Shown one piece after another: positions 28,171-37,325 of a DNA stretch of 64,000 nt. A program made the position numbers and the translations under genes. Origin of the DNA: Rhodopseudomonas sp. P2A-2r. Lineage in GTDB: Bacteria; Pseudomonadota; Alphaproteobacteria; Rhizobiales; Xanthobacteraceae. The stretch covers positions 5,302,001-5,366,000 of the forward strand of contig NZ_CP110389.1 in NCBI RefSeq assembly GCF_026015985.1, in the 5' to 3' direction. The notes beneath the pieces were generated by a model. That model did no database searches. It was not told the DNA's origin and saw only the letters and a program-made list of their open reading frames with translations. The stretch's first letter is position 1; every line of letters begins with the position of its first letter.

Positions 28171-28338
28171 TCAATGGGTGTTGGTCTCGCTCCACTTTTC
28201 AAGATCGGGTTTCGGCGTATCCGGTGCCGCCGGGTCCTGCGACTTCTGTGCAGGCTGTTTCCACGGTTCGTCGGTCCCCTTCGTGGGCTTCCAGTCGTCG
28301 CGCTGCCGTGGATCGTCCTTTGGGGTCTCCTGGCTCAT
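28171..28338 (-). CDS. Small hydrophilic Pro/Asp/Lys-rich protein
   Basis: A 55-residue reading frame (MSQETPKDDPRQRDDWKPTKGTD..., ending KWSETNTH). AGGAG sits 5-6 nt upstream of ATG 28338. Composition is highly charged and disordered, with no TM or Cys. Similar short disordered proteins recur in Bradyrhizobium genomes. The strong RBS and clean coding-like composition support it; the function is unknown. Confidence 0.6.
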   Translation of the reverse strand: MSQETPKDDPRQRDDWKPTKGTDEPWKQPAQKSQDPAAPDTPKPDLEKWSETNTH

Positions 28339-28370
28339 GCCGGCTCCTGTTGCTTCTGCGTACGTAGGGG

Positions 28371-28617
28371 TTAATTGGTGGTGGCGCCCAGCGCCGTGCC
28401 ATTGCCGGCCGCGCGCGAAGGCACGCTGACATGGACTTCATGGCCTTCGCGCACCGCCAGCGAGGCCGCGGCCACTGCGGATCTCGAAAGCCGCCTCCTT
28501 GGTTTCGTAATCGCCCTCGACATTTCCGTCGTGGAGGATTCCCCAGGTGCTGTAGATGTTGGGGCCGGAGGTTCCGGTTTTCCCCGTTTCGATAATGGCG
28601 TATGTCGCAAGTCCCAT
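28371..28617 (-). CDS. Small conserved-type hypothetical protein, frameshifted
   Basis: The first half reads MGLATYAIIETGKTGTSGPN..., with a fold-like pattern (Trp/Gly, then TKEAAFE). After FEI the frame turns into arginine-rich noise. The natural continuation, AVAAASLAVREGHEVHVSVPSRAAG, is intact in the next frame and ends at TAA 28371. Removing one base in the gcggat stretch near 28477-28484 gives an 81-residue protein. The conserved 'aAv.aA..AireGheV.v.vP' ending looks like a real small-protein family (DUF2188-like pattern), but no function is known. Confidence 0.6.
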
Positions 28618-28698
28618 GGCGCTCTCCTGCGGTTGCACGGAGCAACGTCAAGGGCAACAACAGGTTCCGGCCCCGCGCCGGACGAAGCAGGACGCACC

Positions 28699-29172
28699 AT
28701 GTCGAAGACCACCCCCGCGACGCTGGCGCTGACCAGGCTGGGCATCGCCTTCACGCTGCACAGCTACGATTACGATCCCGACGCCGACAGTATCGGGCTG
28801 CAGGCCGCAGCCGCGCTGGGCGCCGAACCGCGGCGGGTGTTGAAGACGCTGATGGCCGAGGTCGACGGCAAGCCGGTCTGCGTCGTAGTGCCGTCCGACT
28901 GCGAAGTCAGCATGAAAAAGCTGGCGGCCGCATTGCACGGCAAGACCGCGAAGATGATGCGACCGGCCGACGCCGAGCGTCTGACCGGCTATCATGTCGG
29001 CGGTATCAGCCCGTTCGGCCAGAAGAAGCGTGTGCCGGTGGTGATCGAGCAGGCGGCGCTGAGCGAGGCCAGCATCTATCTCAACGGCGGCCAGCGCGGC
29101 TTGCAGATCGCGCTGGATCCGAACGACGCCTGCAAGGCACTTGGCGCCACCGCCAGCAGCGTGGTGGCCTGA
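28699..29172 (+). CDS. ybaK: YbaK/EbsC-family Cys-tRNA(Pro) deacylase
   Basis: A 157-residue protein of the YbaK/ProX trans-editing family, which hydrolyses Cys mis-attached to tRNA(Pro). Typical features: HSYDYDPDADSIGLQAAAALG near the N-terminus, RVLKTLMAEVDG with the active-site Lys, SMKKLAAALHGKTAKMM, YHVGGISPFGQKK and IYLNGGQRGLQIAL. The longer open frame back to 28375 overlaps the opposite-strand small gene, so ATG 28699 (MSKTTPATLAL) is chosen. It is cytosolic. Confidence 0.93.
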   Translation: MSKTTPATLALTRLGIAFTLHSYDYDPDADSIGLQAAAALGAEPRRVLKTLMAEVDGKPVCVVVPSDCEVSMKKLAAALHGKTAKMMRPADAERLTGYHVGGISPFGQKKRVPVVIEQAALSEASIYLNGGQRGLQIALDPNDACKALGATASSVVA

Positions 29173-29192
29173 ACGTAAACAGATAAGTTCCC

Positions 29193-29217
29193 GGAACAGG
29201 TCCGCGTCGGGCGGGTT
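29193..29217 (+). promoter_or_regulatory. Possible EcfG-type (general stress) promoter
   Basis: ggaac (29193-29197), a 16-base spacer, then ggtt (29214-29217), close to the alphaproteobacterial EcfG consensus GGAAC-N16/17-CGTT with one mismatch in the -10 part. It lies about 60 nt upstream of the small secreted protein at 29279. It was identified by eye and is weak evidence. Confidence 0.3.
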
Positions 29218-29278
29218 TCCCCTTGCCGTCCAGCCACGCGAAGACGCGGCCGATGACGGGGAAACCCAGGAGAGACAC

Positions 29279-29599
29279 ATGAAGATCCACCAGACCATGA
29301 TGGCCGGAATGGCCATTCTGATGCTCGGCCTCGGCGCCGCACAGGCAGGCCCCTGCACGACGGGCAAGGACGGCAAGATGGGCGATGCCGGCGCCGGGCC
29401 CACGCCGGGCAATACCGGACAGACGATCACCACAGGCTCCGCCACTACGGCGCAACATCCGCCGACCAGCGCCATGGGCAATGCCACCGCCGGCGGTGCC
29501 ACCTCGTCGGAGGACGTGCGGCGACAGACCGAGGGTCAGCCGACAGCGGCGCAGCAGGCCCAGGGCGCCACCTCGACGGCCAAACCCGGAGACTGCTGA
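29279..29599 (+). CDS. Small secreted Gly/Thr/Ala-rich protein
   Basis: A 106-residue protein. Signal peptide MKIHQTMMAGMAILMLGLGAAQA (cleavage before GPC). The mature part is low-complexity and polar (Gly, Thr, Ala, Gln), with one Cys at each end (GPCTTG... KPGDC), which could pair. AGGAG lies 8-12 nt before ATG 29279. It looks like the stress-related exported proteins common in Bradyrhizobium. The function is unknown. Confidence 0.65.
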   Translation: MKIHQTMMAGMAILMLGLGAAQAGPCTTGKDGKMGDAGAGPTPGNTGQTITTGSATTAQHPPTSAMGNATAGGATSSEDVRRQTEGQPTAAQQAQGATSTAKPGDC

Positions 29600-29687
29600 C
29601 GTCACCCACGAGACTTGACCGCGCATGGCGGAACAATCAACTGTCCCTAGAATTGGACGGTCATTGTCAACGAGCAAGGATTCTACC

Positions 29688-29984
29688 ATGCGTTCAATCT
29701 TGGCGGCCTCCGCCTTTCTCCTTGTCCTCGGCGCGACGCCGAGCATGGCTAGAGATTACCCGTGGTGCTCGCGCACCTCGGTCACCGGCTTCAATCCGAG
29801 CTGCTCGTTTACGTCGTTCAACCAGTGCATGGCGACGGTGAGCGGAATCGGCGGCGACTGCATCGTCAATCCGCGACTGGCCTTCGGTCAGGAGCAGCGC
29901 CCGCGCAAGAGCCGCCGCCACGGTGCTCGCGGGGATAACGACTGGAACAACAACTGGAATAACGACTGGAACCGACGCTGGTAA
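29688..29984 (+). CDS. DUF3551-family secreted protein
   Basis: A 98-residue exported protein. Signal peptide residues 1-21 (…GATPSMA, mature start RDYPWC). The core RDYPWCSR...CSFTSFNQCMATVSGIGGDCIVNPRLAF has the four cysteines of DUF3551, a family almost restricted to Bradyrhizobium and relatives. The C-terminus carries an RKSRRHG basic patch and a DWNNNWNNDWNRRW repeat, which is unusual. It is followed directly by a strong terminator. The function is unknown. Confidence 0.87.
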   Translation: MRSILAASAFLLVLGATPSMARDYPWCSRTSVTGFNPSCSFTSFNQCMATVSGIGGDCIVNPRLAFGQEQRPRKSRRHGARGDNDWNNNWNNDWNRRW

Positions 29985-30000
29985 GGTCGGTCCGCAGCGA

Positions 30001-30034
30001 AAAAGGCCCCGAGCCGTTCGGGGCCTTTTCTTTG
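30001..30034 (+). terminator. Rho-independent terminator after the DUF3551 gene
   Basis: The 12-base stem aaaaggccccga (30001-30012) pairs with tcggggcctttt (30019-30030) around a 6-base loop, followed by ctttg. It starts 16 nt after the stop of the DUF3551 gene. Confidence 0.88.
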
Positions 30035-30196
30035 CACTGCGAAGGTTGCGCGGCGGCGGCGCGACCGCGCTGTCCTGCATGATCGCAATGCAGTTCCGCC
30101 ATTGATATCGGCGGCAAATCCGTGTCTGTCAGACCGATCCGGCAGCCGGCCAGTAGCTGGCCGCGCGGTACCAGCGTTTTCTGTCCAGGCCCAATC

Positions 30197-31150
30197 ATGC
30201 CCCCTTCCATCTCGACCGAACGCACACCGATCGGATGGCTGTTGAACCAGCCCTATCTGCTGCTCAGCCTGACCTCGCTGTTCTGGGCCGGCAACGCCAT
30301 CGTCGGTCGCGCCGCTGCCGGCCACATTCCGCCGTTCACCCTGTCATTCTTTCGCTGGGGCCTCGCCGCACTGATCTTGCTGCCGTTCGGCTGGCGAGCG
30401 ATGCGGCAGGACTGGCCGGTGATCCGACGGCAATTCGGATTCATGATCTTCCTGTCATTGATCAGCATCGGCCTGTTCAACTCGCTGCAATACTGGGGAC
30501 TTGAATACACCACGGCCCTAAACTCGCTGCTGCTGCAATCGTCGGGACCGCTGTTCGTCGCGATCTGGTCGCTGCTCATTCTTCGCGTGCGGTTGACCAT
30601 CGCGCAAGCCTGCGGCATCGCGCTCTCCATGATCGGCGTGCTGGTAATCCTGCTGCGTGGCGATCTTGCGGCGTTGACCGCCATCGAGCTCAACAAGGGC
30701 GACCTCCTGTTCCTGCTGGCGATGGCGATCTTCGGTCTCTATGCGGTGCTTACCCTGAAACGGCCGGCGATCCAGCAATTGTCGTTCTTGACCTTCACCT
30801 TTGCCTGCGGCGCGCTGTGCCTCGTGCCGCCGTTCATATGGGAGCTGTTCACGCGGCCACCGGCGGAGATCAATGCCGGCAACCTGTTGTCGCTGGCCTA
30901 CGTCGCGGTGTTCCCCTCGGTGCTGGCCTATACGTTCTACAACCGCGGCATCGCCCTGATCGGCGCCAACCGCTCGGCGCCGTTCTTTCACCTGATCCCG
31001 GTGTTCGGCTCGGCCATGGCCATCTTCTTCCTCGGCGAGACGATGCACCTGTTTCACATCGTCGGCTATGCGCTGGTGCTGTGCGGCATCGTGGTGGCGG
31101 CCAGGAAGCCGAAGCCGGCGATTGCCGCGGCTTCGGCCGGGGTGGACTAA
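30197..31150 (+). CDS. DMT-family (EamA) transporter, copy 1
   Basis: A 317-residue inner-membrane protein with ten predicted TM helices in two EamA repeats. It begins MPPSISTERTPIGWLL and continues NQPYLLLSLTSLFWAGNAIVGR. Late helices include AYTFYNRGIALIGANRSAPFFHLIPVFGSAMA. Family members export amino acids, nucleosides or drugs. The frame reaches back to 30122, but ATG 30197 gives the family-type N-terminus. A close paralogue lies at 33741, in the same direction, with a TonB receptor between. Confidence 0.9.
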   Translation: MPPSISTERTPIGWLLNQPYLLLSLTSLFWAGNAIVGRAAAGHIPPFTLSFFRWGLAALILLPFGWRAMRQDWPVIRRQFGFMIFLSLISIGLFNSLQYWGLEYTTALNSLLLQSSGPLFVAIWSLLILRVRLTIAQACGIALSMIGVLVILLRGDLAALTAIELNKGDLLFLLAMAIFGLYAVLTLKRPAIQQLSFLTFTFACGALCLVPPFIWELFTRPPAEINAGNLLSLAYVAVFPSVLAYTFYNRGIALIGANRSAPFFHLIPVFGSAMAIFFLGETMHLFHIVGYALVLCGIVVAARKPKPAIAAASAGVD

Positions 31151-31199
31151 TCCTGCTGGTCTTCCTTGAGCCGATCGGCACCGCTGCCTTGACGGCCTG

Positions 31200-33473
31200 C
31201 TACCACTTGTAGCCGACGCTGGCCGTGACGCGACGGCGATCGCCATAGAAACAGGACGATGCCGTAGCGCAACTCGCCACGTAGATCTGGTCGGTGACAT
31301 TGACCGCATTCACGGCCACGCGCCAGTTCTGCCACTCGTAGTGAAGTGCCGCATCGCCCAGTATAGTGGAGGGGACCGGCAGCAGGTTGGCGGCGTCGGC
31401 GAACGACGAACCGATATAGCGCACGCCGCCGCCGAAGCCGAAACCGCGCAGCGGTCCGTCCTGGAACGTGTAGTCGGCCCAGCCTGACGCCATCTGGCGC
31501 GGCGTATTGGTCGGCACCGTACCGATCAATGCCGGGTTGCCATCCTTGCTGACGAACAGGTTATAGGTCGTGAATGAACCGATGACCTTGAATCCCGGCG
31601 CCAGATTGGCGACCGCCTCCAGTTCAAGGCCGCGCGACGTCACTTCACCGTTCTGCACCGTGAAGTTGGCGTTGCTGGGATCGCTCGTGAGGGCATTCTG
31701 ACGCTTCAGGTCGAAATAGGCGAAGCCGAAGTGACCGTCGAACCCGACCGGCTGATACTTGATGCCGACTTCGGTCTGCTGGCCGGTTTCCGGCATCAGC
31801 AACGTGCGGGTCGAGAAGTTGGTGCCTACGACGGGGTTGTAGCTGGTGGCGTAGGACACATAGGGGGCGACGCCAGAGTCGAAATTGTAGATCAGCCCGG
31901 CGCGACCGCTGAACTTGCTGTCGTCGCGGCTCAGGCCCGCGCCGATGCGGTTGTCGTTGTTGGTGCCGACCCAGTCGTTGCGACCGCTCAGCACCAGCGT
32001 CAGGCGATCGAGCTTGATCTGGTCCTGCACGTAGACGCCGAGCTGGTTCTGCGTCAGCATCGCATTCTGGTACGGCGTCCCGCTGAACTGCGCGGTGGGG
32101 GCATAGACCGGATTGATCAGGTTGAGCGGCGTCGCCGCGCCGAATCCCTGGTAGTCATCGATGCTGTAGTGCTTGAGGTCGAGGCCGAACAGCGTGGTAT
32201 GACTGAGAATGCCGGTGTCGAAACGGTATTCCACCTGGCTGTCGAGGTCGGCCTGGTTGCCTATGCCATGGGTGAAGAAGTTGCCGCGCGCCAGGTTTGC
32301 GGCGGCGGGCGTCGTCGCGTAGCCCAACCCCTGCTGCGTCGACAGCGTGACATCGGTGTGCGCGTAGCGCGCATTCTGGCGGAACGTGACGTTGTCCGAC
32401 AGATGGCGCTCGAACTGATAGCCCAGCATCTCCTGCTCGCGCTTGAACGTATCGGCGCTCGGTTCGCCGGCGAACAGCCCCGTCCCGATCCTGCCAAACG
32501 GCGCGGCGGTGACAGTGCCCGCATAGGGAAGGAAATTCTGCGCGCGGGTCTGGTTATAGGATGCCGACGCCAGCACCGTGAGGCTGGTGTCAGCGTCGGG
32601 CTTCCAGGTCACCGACGGTGCGATGAAGTAGTTGTTGTTGGGTGTAAAGTCGGTCTGGGTGCCGCCGTTCTGCACCTGGCCGACGAGACGGGTGTACAGC
32701 TTGCCATGCTCCGGCGAGATCGCGACCGGGCCGCCGAAATCGAACGCCGTGTAACCGTTGCCGAAGCTATCGACGCCGGCTTCGATGTAGCGGATCGGCT
32801 CCGCCGGCGGCATCTTGCTGACGGCGTTGACGATGCCGCTCGGGCTCGATCCACCGTACAGCACCGCGGAAGGCCCGCGCAGGACTTCGACACGCTCGAG
32901 ATTGAACGGCTGAAGCTTCCAGGTCGCGAAAGCGGTCGAGAACAACTGGATGCCATCGAGGAACAGACTATTGTCGTCGGACTTGAAGCCACGAATCAGG
33001 AACCAGTCGTTGCGGGTGTCGGCGCCGAAATAGCCGCCGACGATGCCGGGCGTGTAGCGCACGATCTCATCGAACTTCTTCGGCCTCTGGTCGCGAATCT
33101 GTTCGGCGCCGATGACCGAAACCGACTGCGGGTTCTCGTTGATCGCAGTGTTGGTCTTGGTGCCGGCCATGCTGCGCCCGGCGACATAGCCACGGATCGC
33201 GCCGCGCGGATTCTCGACGAATAGGGCGGCGCGCTCGACCGGCGGCCTGCGCGAAGCAGCAGCGCTGCTGCGCGGCGCACGGGCGGCGCGCTTTGGCGCG
33301 GCCGCCGCGGCACGGCGCACCTGCGGCTGGCTGATCACCACCGGAGGCAGGGTCTGCGCGCCCTGCCCAGCCCCCGCGTTCGCTTGCTGTGCCGCGGATG
33401 AATTCAATGTCAGCACGCTCAACGCACAGGCCGACGACAAGGCCGCCAGCCGCGACAGATGGATCTTCTTCAA
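31200..33473 (-). CDS. TonB-dependent siderophore receptor
   Basis: A 757-residue outer-membrane receptor. Signal peptide about 1-30 (LKKIHLSRLAALSSACALSVLTLNSSA-AQQ), then an unusual Ala/Arg-rich linker (VRRAAAAAPKRAARAPRSSAA). The plug domain (QSVSVIGAEQIRDQRPKKFDEIVRYTPGIVGGYFG, LERVEVLRGPSAVLYGGSSPSGIVNAVSK) and a 22-strand barrel ending VTASVGYKW follow. Barrel and plug resemble ferric hydroxamate/ferrichrome-type receptors. The start is inferred as TTG 33473 because GGAGG lies 6 nt upstream; the frame continues far upstream without similarity. It needs TonB-ExbBD encoded elsewhere. It is convergent with the first DMT gene. Confidence 0.93.
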   Translation of the reverse strand: MKKIHLSRLAALSSACALSVLTLNSSAAQQANAGAGQGAQTLPPVVISQPQVRRAAAAAPKRAARAPRSSAAASRRPPVERAALFVENPRGAIRGYVAGRSMAGTKTNTAINENPQSVSVIGAEQIRDQRPKKFDEIVRYTPGIVGGYFGADTRNDWFLIRGFKSDDNSLFLDGIQLFSTAFATWKLQPFNLERVEVLRGPSAVLYGGSSPSGIVNAVSKMPPAEPIRYIEAGVDSFGNGYTAFDFGGPVAISPEHGKLYTRLVGQVQNGGTQTDFTPNNNYFIAPSVTWKPDADTSLTVLASASYNQTRAQNFLPYAGTVTAAPFGRIGTGLFAGEPSADTFKREQEMLGYQFERHLSDNVTFRQNARYAHTDVTLSTQQGLGYATTPAAANLARGNFFTHGIGNQADLDSQVEYRFDTGILSHTTLFGLDLKHYSIDDYQGFGAATPLNLINPVYAPTAQFSGTPYQNAMLTQNQLGVYVQDQIKLDRLTLVLSGRNDWVGTNNDNRIGAGLSRDDSKFSGRAGLIYNFDSGVAPYVSYATSYNPVVGTNFSTRTLLMPETGQQTEVGIKYQPVGFDGHFGFAYFDLKRQNALTSDPSNANFTVQNGEVTSRGLELEAVANLAPGFKVIGSFTTYNLFVSKDGNPALIGTVPTNTPRQMASGWADYTFQDGPLRGFGFGGGVRYIGSSFADAANLLPVPSTILGDAALHYEWQNWRVAVNAVNVTDQIYVASCATASSCFYGDRRRVTASVGYKW

Positions 33474-33740
33474 CGCAAGCCTCCACTCATATCCGGCGCA
33501 TCTGCTGATGTGGATGACGCAACACTTCGCTGGATTCCGCTTAGGCGACTTGTCCAGGCAACTCCAATGGAAGGCTTCCAGACAGAGCCTTTCGCTGTGC
33601 ACTGTTGCCAGACTGCCGCAGCTTTGCGCGCGGCGGCACGTTGGTGCATGGAAGCGTCCCGCGTCGGACGGTTGTTTGTTTGCGTGAGTTGCGATTATTT
33701 GAATCGATCTAAACTCCTTGCGTGGCGATTGACGGGCTCG

Positions 33741-34652
33741 ATGATGGACCAAAGCCGAAAGCTGTCTCCCGTCACTTGGCTCTCCAACCAGCCCTATCTG
33801 CTGCTCAGCCTGACGTCGCTGTTCTGGGCCACTAACATGGTGCTGGGACGCTACGTGTCCGGGCATGTCCCGCCCGTGACGATGGCCTGCGTGCGCTGCG
33901 TCGGCGCGTTCTTGCTGCTGCTGCCGTTTGCCTGGCCGCATCTGCGCGACGACTGGCCGGTGCTGATCGCGCGCTGGCCTTTGATGCTTGCGCTCGGCTT
34001 CACCGGATTTGCCGCCAACACCGTGCTCGCCTATTGGGGCCTGCTGTATACTCAGGCGCTGAACGGGTTGCTGATCCAGTCGGCCGGACCGCTGTGCGTG
34101 GCGCTGTGGACGCTGATCCTGTTCGGCGTGCGGCTGACGCTGCCACAGCTGCTGGGCATCTTCACATCGCTCATCGGCGTGCTGATCATCATCCTGCGTG
34201 GCGACCTCGCGGCGCTGACCAGCATCGAGATCAACAAGGGCGACGCGATGCTGGCGGCGGCGCTGTTCATCTTCGGGATCTACTCGGCGCTGATGCTGCG
34301 GCGACCGGCCAGCCATCCGTTGTCGCTGATCGTGGTGACCATCGGCGCCGGCGCGCTGATGACCATTCCGCTCAACATCTGGGAACTTACGTCCGGCACG
34401 CCGCTGATCCTCGACCGCCTGACGCTCGTCACGCTGATCTATGTGATCGTCTTTCCCTCGGCGCTGGCCTACCTGTTCTTCAACCGCGGCATCGCCCTGA
34501 TCGGGCCCAACCGCGCTGCGCCGTTTTTCCACCTGATGCCGGTGTTCGGCTCGGCCATGGCCATCGTTTTCCTCGACGAACAGCCCAAACTGTTTCATCT
34601 GGTCGGCTATGCCTTGGTGCTGGCCGGCGTGGTCGTGGCATCGCGGCGGTAG
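33741..34652 (+). CDS. DMT-family (EamA) transporter, copy 2
   Basis: A 303-residue ten-TM exporter, paralogous to the one at 30197. Start is ATG 33741 or the adjacent in-frame ATG 33744. It shares the segments NQPYLLLSLTSLFWA, ILRGDLAALT.IE.NKGD and FFHLMPVFGSAMAIVFL. At DNA level 44 of 45 bases match around 33786-33830. It is transcribed away from the receptor gene, whose promoter region it shares. The substrate is unknown; linkage to the siderophore receptor hints at a role in siderophore or metal-chelate traffic, but this is only proximity. Confidence 0.9.
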   Translation: MMDQSRKLSPVTWLSNQPYLLLSLTSLFWATNMVLGRYVSGHVPPVTMACVRCVGAFLLLLPFAWPHLRDDWPVLIARWPLMLALGFTGFAANTVLAYWGLLYTQALNGLLIQSAGPLCVALWTLILFGVRLTLPQLLGIFTSLIGVLIIILRGDLAALTSIEINKGDAMLAAALFIFGIYSALMLRRPASHPLSLIVVTIGAGALMTIPLNIWELTSGTPLILDRLTLVTLIYVIVFPSALAYLFFNRGIALIGPNRAAPFFHLMPVFGSAMAIVFLDEQPKLFHLVGYALVLAGVVVASRR

Positions 34653-34774
34653 TTGCCCATGCGCCCCTGCATTCCGGTGGCGCCGGAAGTGTCGACGGAG
34701 GGGTGGTGCGCGCGACGCTCAGGAAGCCAACCGCTACGCTACTGCGGACGCAACACCTCTACTTGGGGACCGCG

Positions 34775-36868
34775 CTAAGCGGCCCGCACCGAGTCGAGGA
34801 ACTTGCTGACCTCAAGCTTGAGCCGGGCGCTTTCCGATGACAGTGACGTCGCTGCGGTGAGCACCTGCGAGGACGCAGATCCGGTCTCGCTGGCGCCGCG
34901 CTGCACTTCGGTGATGTTGGCCGAGACCTGCTGGGTTCCCTGCGCCGCCTGCTGGACGTTGCGGGAAATTTCCTGCGTCGCCGCACCCTGCTCTTCCACC
35001 GCTGACGCGATGGTCGAGGCGATCTCCGACATGCGCGCGATGGTCTCGCCAATCTCCCTGATCGCTGTCACGGATTCCTGGGTCGCGGCCTGGATGCCGT
35101 TGATCTGTGCGCTGATATCGCCGGTAGCCTTGGCCGTCTGCTCGGCCAGGGCCTTGACCTCGGACGCCACCACGGCAAAGCCGCGGCCGGCATCGCCGGC
35201 GCGCGCCGCCTCGATGGTCGCGTTCAGCGCCAGCAGATTGGTTTGTCCCGCGATGGTGTTGATCAGTTCGATGACATCGCCGATGCGGGCGGCAGCCTTC
35301 GCCAGTTCACCGACGCGGTCGTTGGTCTTCTGCGCCTGCTCGACCGCCTCGCCGGCGATCCGCGCCGAATCCTGAACCTGGCGGCTGATCTCGTTGACCG
35401 ACGACGCCATCTCCTCGGTCGCCGAGGCCACCGACTGCACGTTGGTCGAGGCCTCTTCAGACGCCGCCGCCACCAGCGTGGTCAGTTCCTCGGCGCGCTC
35501 GGCAGTCGACGTCAGCGTGGCCGCCGAAGCTTCGAGTTCGGTGGAGGCCGACGCCACGGTTTCGACGATCTCGCCAACCGCGCTCTCGAAACCCTCGGCC
35601 AGCCGGTGCATGTCCTTGCGGCGCTGCGCCGCAATGCGCTCGTCGTCTGCGGTTTTTGCCTCGATCTCCTCTCGCGCCCGGGCCTGAACGTGGCGCCTGC
35701 AGGCGTCCACTGCCTGCGCCATCTCGCCGATCTCGTCGGTGCGCCGCAGCCCCGGCAGAGCGACGGTCAGATCGCCCGCGGCGAGACCGCGCATCGCGGT
35801 GGTCAGCGTCGACAACGGCCGCAGGATGCGAGCGAAGGTCAGCCACAGGCTGACGATGACCAGCAGCAGCGCCGCGGCCAGCACCCCGCCGTTGAGGTTC
35901 ACGGCAGCGCTGCTGCGCGCCGCGTCGTTGGCCGCCTCCTCATCGGCCGCGCCGCCGATCGCCTCGGCGAGCCGCAGGATGTGGCCGACCGCCACCGTGG
36001 CGCGCTTGAAGTACTCGTCGGCGCTGAGCGCGTAGTCACCGCGTTCTCCGGAGGCGAATATCTGCTCGCGCACCGCGTTATAGACGCCGTAGTATTCCTT
36101 CGCGACGCCGTCGATCGCATCGCTGACCGCGGCAGGCGTGTCGACACGCTGTTTCAAAGCTGCCACCATCGACCAGGCCAGATCGATATGGCCGCGGAAC
36201 ATCGACAGGTTGCGTAACTGCTCGCTCCCCAGTTTGGCACGCGCGCTGATAATGCCGCCGAGATAGCCGCGCTCGCGGCCGGCATACTCGGCCATGTCCG
36301 CGGTGAGGTGGCGCAGCATCACCAGTCGCGCCAACGCCGCAGAGGGTGGGGAGCTGAGCGTTTCGAGCGTCTGCCGCAGCTTCGCCGAAGTCTCGATCGC
36401 CAGGGTGATCTGGGCGAAGGCGCCCTGCACCACCTCAGTCGCCCGCACATTCATCGGCTTGCCGAGTTCCTGATCGATCTTGCCGCGCACGGCCTGCAGC
36501 GCCCGATGCATCTGCTCGGCGTCGGCGATCACCGCAGCGGTGGCTTTTGTCTGCGCTTGCGCACGCAATAGTTCGAGCGCCTGGCGGAGGGACTGGTCGC
36601 CGGCCTCGCGCAGGGCTTTGATCTCGCCGAGCCGCGCCACGCCCGCCGCTTCCGGCGCCTTCAGCGTGGAATTGATGATGCCGCGCTCCGTCGCCCATTG
36701 CCCCGAGCTGCGCAGCAACGCCCGCGCGATCTGGTTGACCTCGAGAAAGGCCTCCGACTGCGCGCCGCGCTGCAGCGCGTCACGGACGCCAAGTCCGGCA
36801 AGGCCGACCGCAATCAGGGCGAGCGCGCAGACGACCAGCGGCAGCAGCGTGCGGATTCGAAGATTCAT
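34775..36868 (-). CDS. Methyl-accepting chemotaxis protein, copy A
   Basis: A 697-residue chemoreceptor. TM1 about 7-29, a periplasmic helical ligand domain of about 300 residues (no Cache motif), TM2 about 325-345, HAMP ([33 protein letters not shown]) and a long cytoplasmic signalling coiled coil. The hairpin tip contains [40 protein letters not shown], which binds CheA/CheW. The C-terminus ends SVRAA with no NWETF-type CheR tether. Its signalling half is nearly identical to that of the receptor at 37326, whereas the sensor domains have diverged: same output, different ligand. Confidence 0.94.
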   Translation of the reverse strand: MNLRIRTLLPLVVCALALIAVGLAGLGVRDALQRGAQSEAFLEVNQIARALLRSSGQWATERGIINSTLKAPEAAGVARLGEIKALREAGDQSLRQALELLRAQAQTKATAAVIADAEQMHRALQAVRGKIDQELGKPMNVRATEVVQGAFAQITLAIETSAKLRQTLETLSSPPSAALARLVMLRHLTADMAEYAGRERGYLGGIISARAKLGSEQLRNLSMFRGHIDLAWSMVAALKQRVDTPAAVSDAIDGVAKEYYGVYNAVREQIFASGERGDYALSADEYFKRATVAVGHILRLAEAIGGAADEEAANDAARSSAAVNLNGGVLAAALLLVIVSLWLTFARILRPLSTLTTAMRGLAAGDLTVALPGLRRTDEIGEMAQAVDACRRHVQARAREEIEAKTADDERIAAQRRKDMHRLAEGFESAVGEIVETVASASTELEASAATLTSTAERAEELTTLVAAASEEASTNVQSVASATEEMASSVNEISRQVQDSARIAGEAVEQAQKTNDRVGELAKAAARIGDVIELINTIAGQTNLLALNATIEAARAGDAGRGFAVVASEVKALAEQTAKATGDISAQINGIQAATQESVTAIREIGETIARMSEIASTIASAVEEQGAATQEISRNVQQAAQGTQQVSANITEVQRGASETGSASSQVLTAATSLSSESARLKLEVSKFLDSVRAA

Positions 36869-37325
36869 GGGGGCCCCGAAACGGTCTGGTCAGGCGCGCG
36901 AATGGTCGTGCCCGCGCATGCCCGCCGACAGCGGAGAATCTGCGCTTGCGTCCATTCGAACGCCGGCCTGCATTTTCTTTGAACGCAATTTTGGTGATGC
37001 AACGACAGTAAATAAAGCTTTAGGTGGCACTCGGTTAATTTCGAGTTGATTTGGCATCACGTAGGACTGCAGGGACGCAACCGGCGGCGGCTACGCGCCG
37101 CCGATCAATATTCCGACCGCCAGCACGATGACTCCACCGAGCACGATCTCGAACACTGCCTGCACTAACGGCATATCCGTGTGCTCTTGATCATCAAGTC
37201 GCAGATGCCGCCGCGCAGCCACGGGGACCCGCACCTGGTCATCGAGCCCTTGTCGGAGAGCGCCTCAGCAATGCCCAGCTTCCGAATGCAGGCAGCTTGC
37301 GCGTGGCAAGTGCTGGCGGATCGCG
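36869..37325. other. Intergenic region between two chemoreceptors, with mbfA remnant
   Basis: The part nearest the copy-A start (36869-37070) is AT-richer, with gataaat/aaagcttta stretches, and probably carries its promoter. The rest holds a decayed mbfA 3' fragment (described separately) and no intact gene. Confidence 0.5.
37091..37275 (-). pseudogene. Remnant of an mbfA-like gene (3' fragment)
   Basis: 37091-37181 matches the last 90 or so bases of mbfA (39689-39779): the C-terminal codons GILIGGA-stop are preserved, along with most of the codons before them. 37191-37275 matches mbfA near 39922-40008, so about 140 bases between the two parts have been lost. No upstream coding part remains. 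Together with the flanking chemoreceptors this marks an old tandem duplication of an mbfA-chemoreceptor unit. Confidence 0.8.

Noticed and set aside
30001..30030. Possible REP repeat rather than terminator
   Set aside because: GC stem with A/T flanks 16 bases after a stop codon fits a rho-independent terminator better.
33474..34598. Upstream extension of the TonB-receptor frame (1132 residues in total)
   Set aside because: The extension is antisense to the second DMT exporter, has Gln/Arg-rich antisense composition and precedes the true signal peptide; a TTG with GGAGG at 33473 explains the start.
36869..37325. CRISPR array or tRNA in this larger gap
   Set aside because: No direct repeats with spacers and no cloverleaf; the content is an mbfA fragment and promoter DNA.
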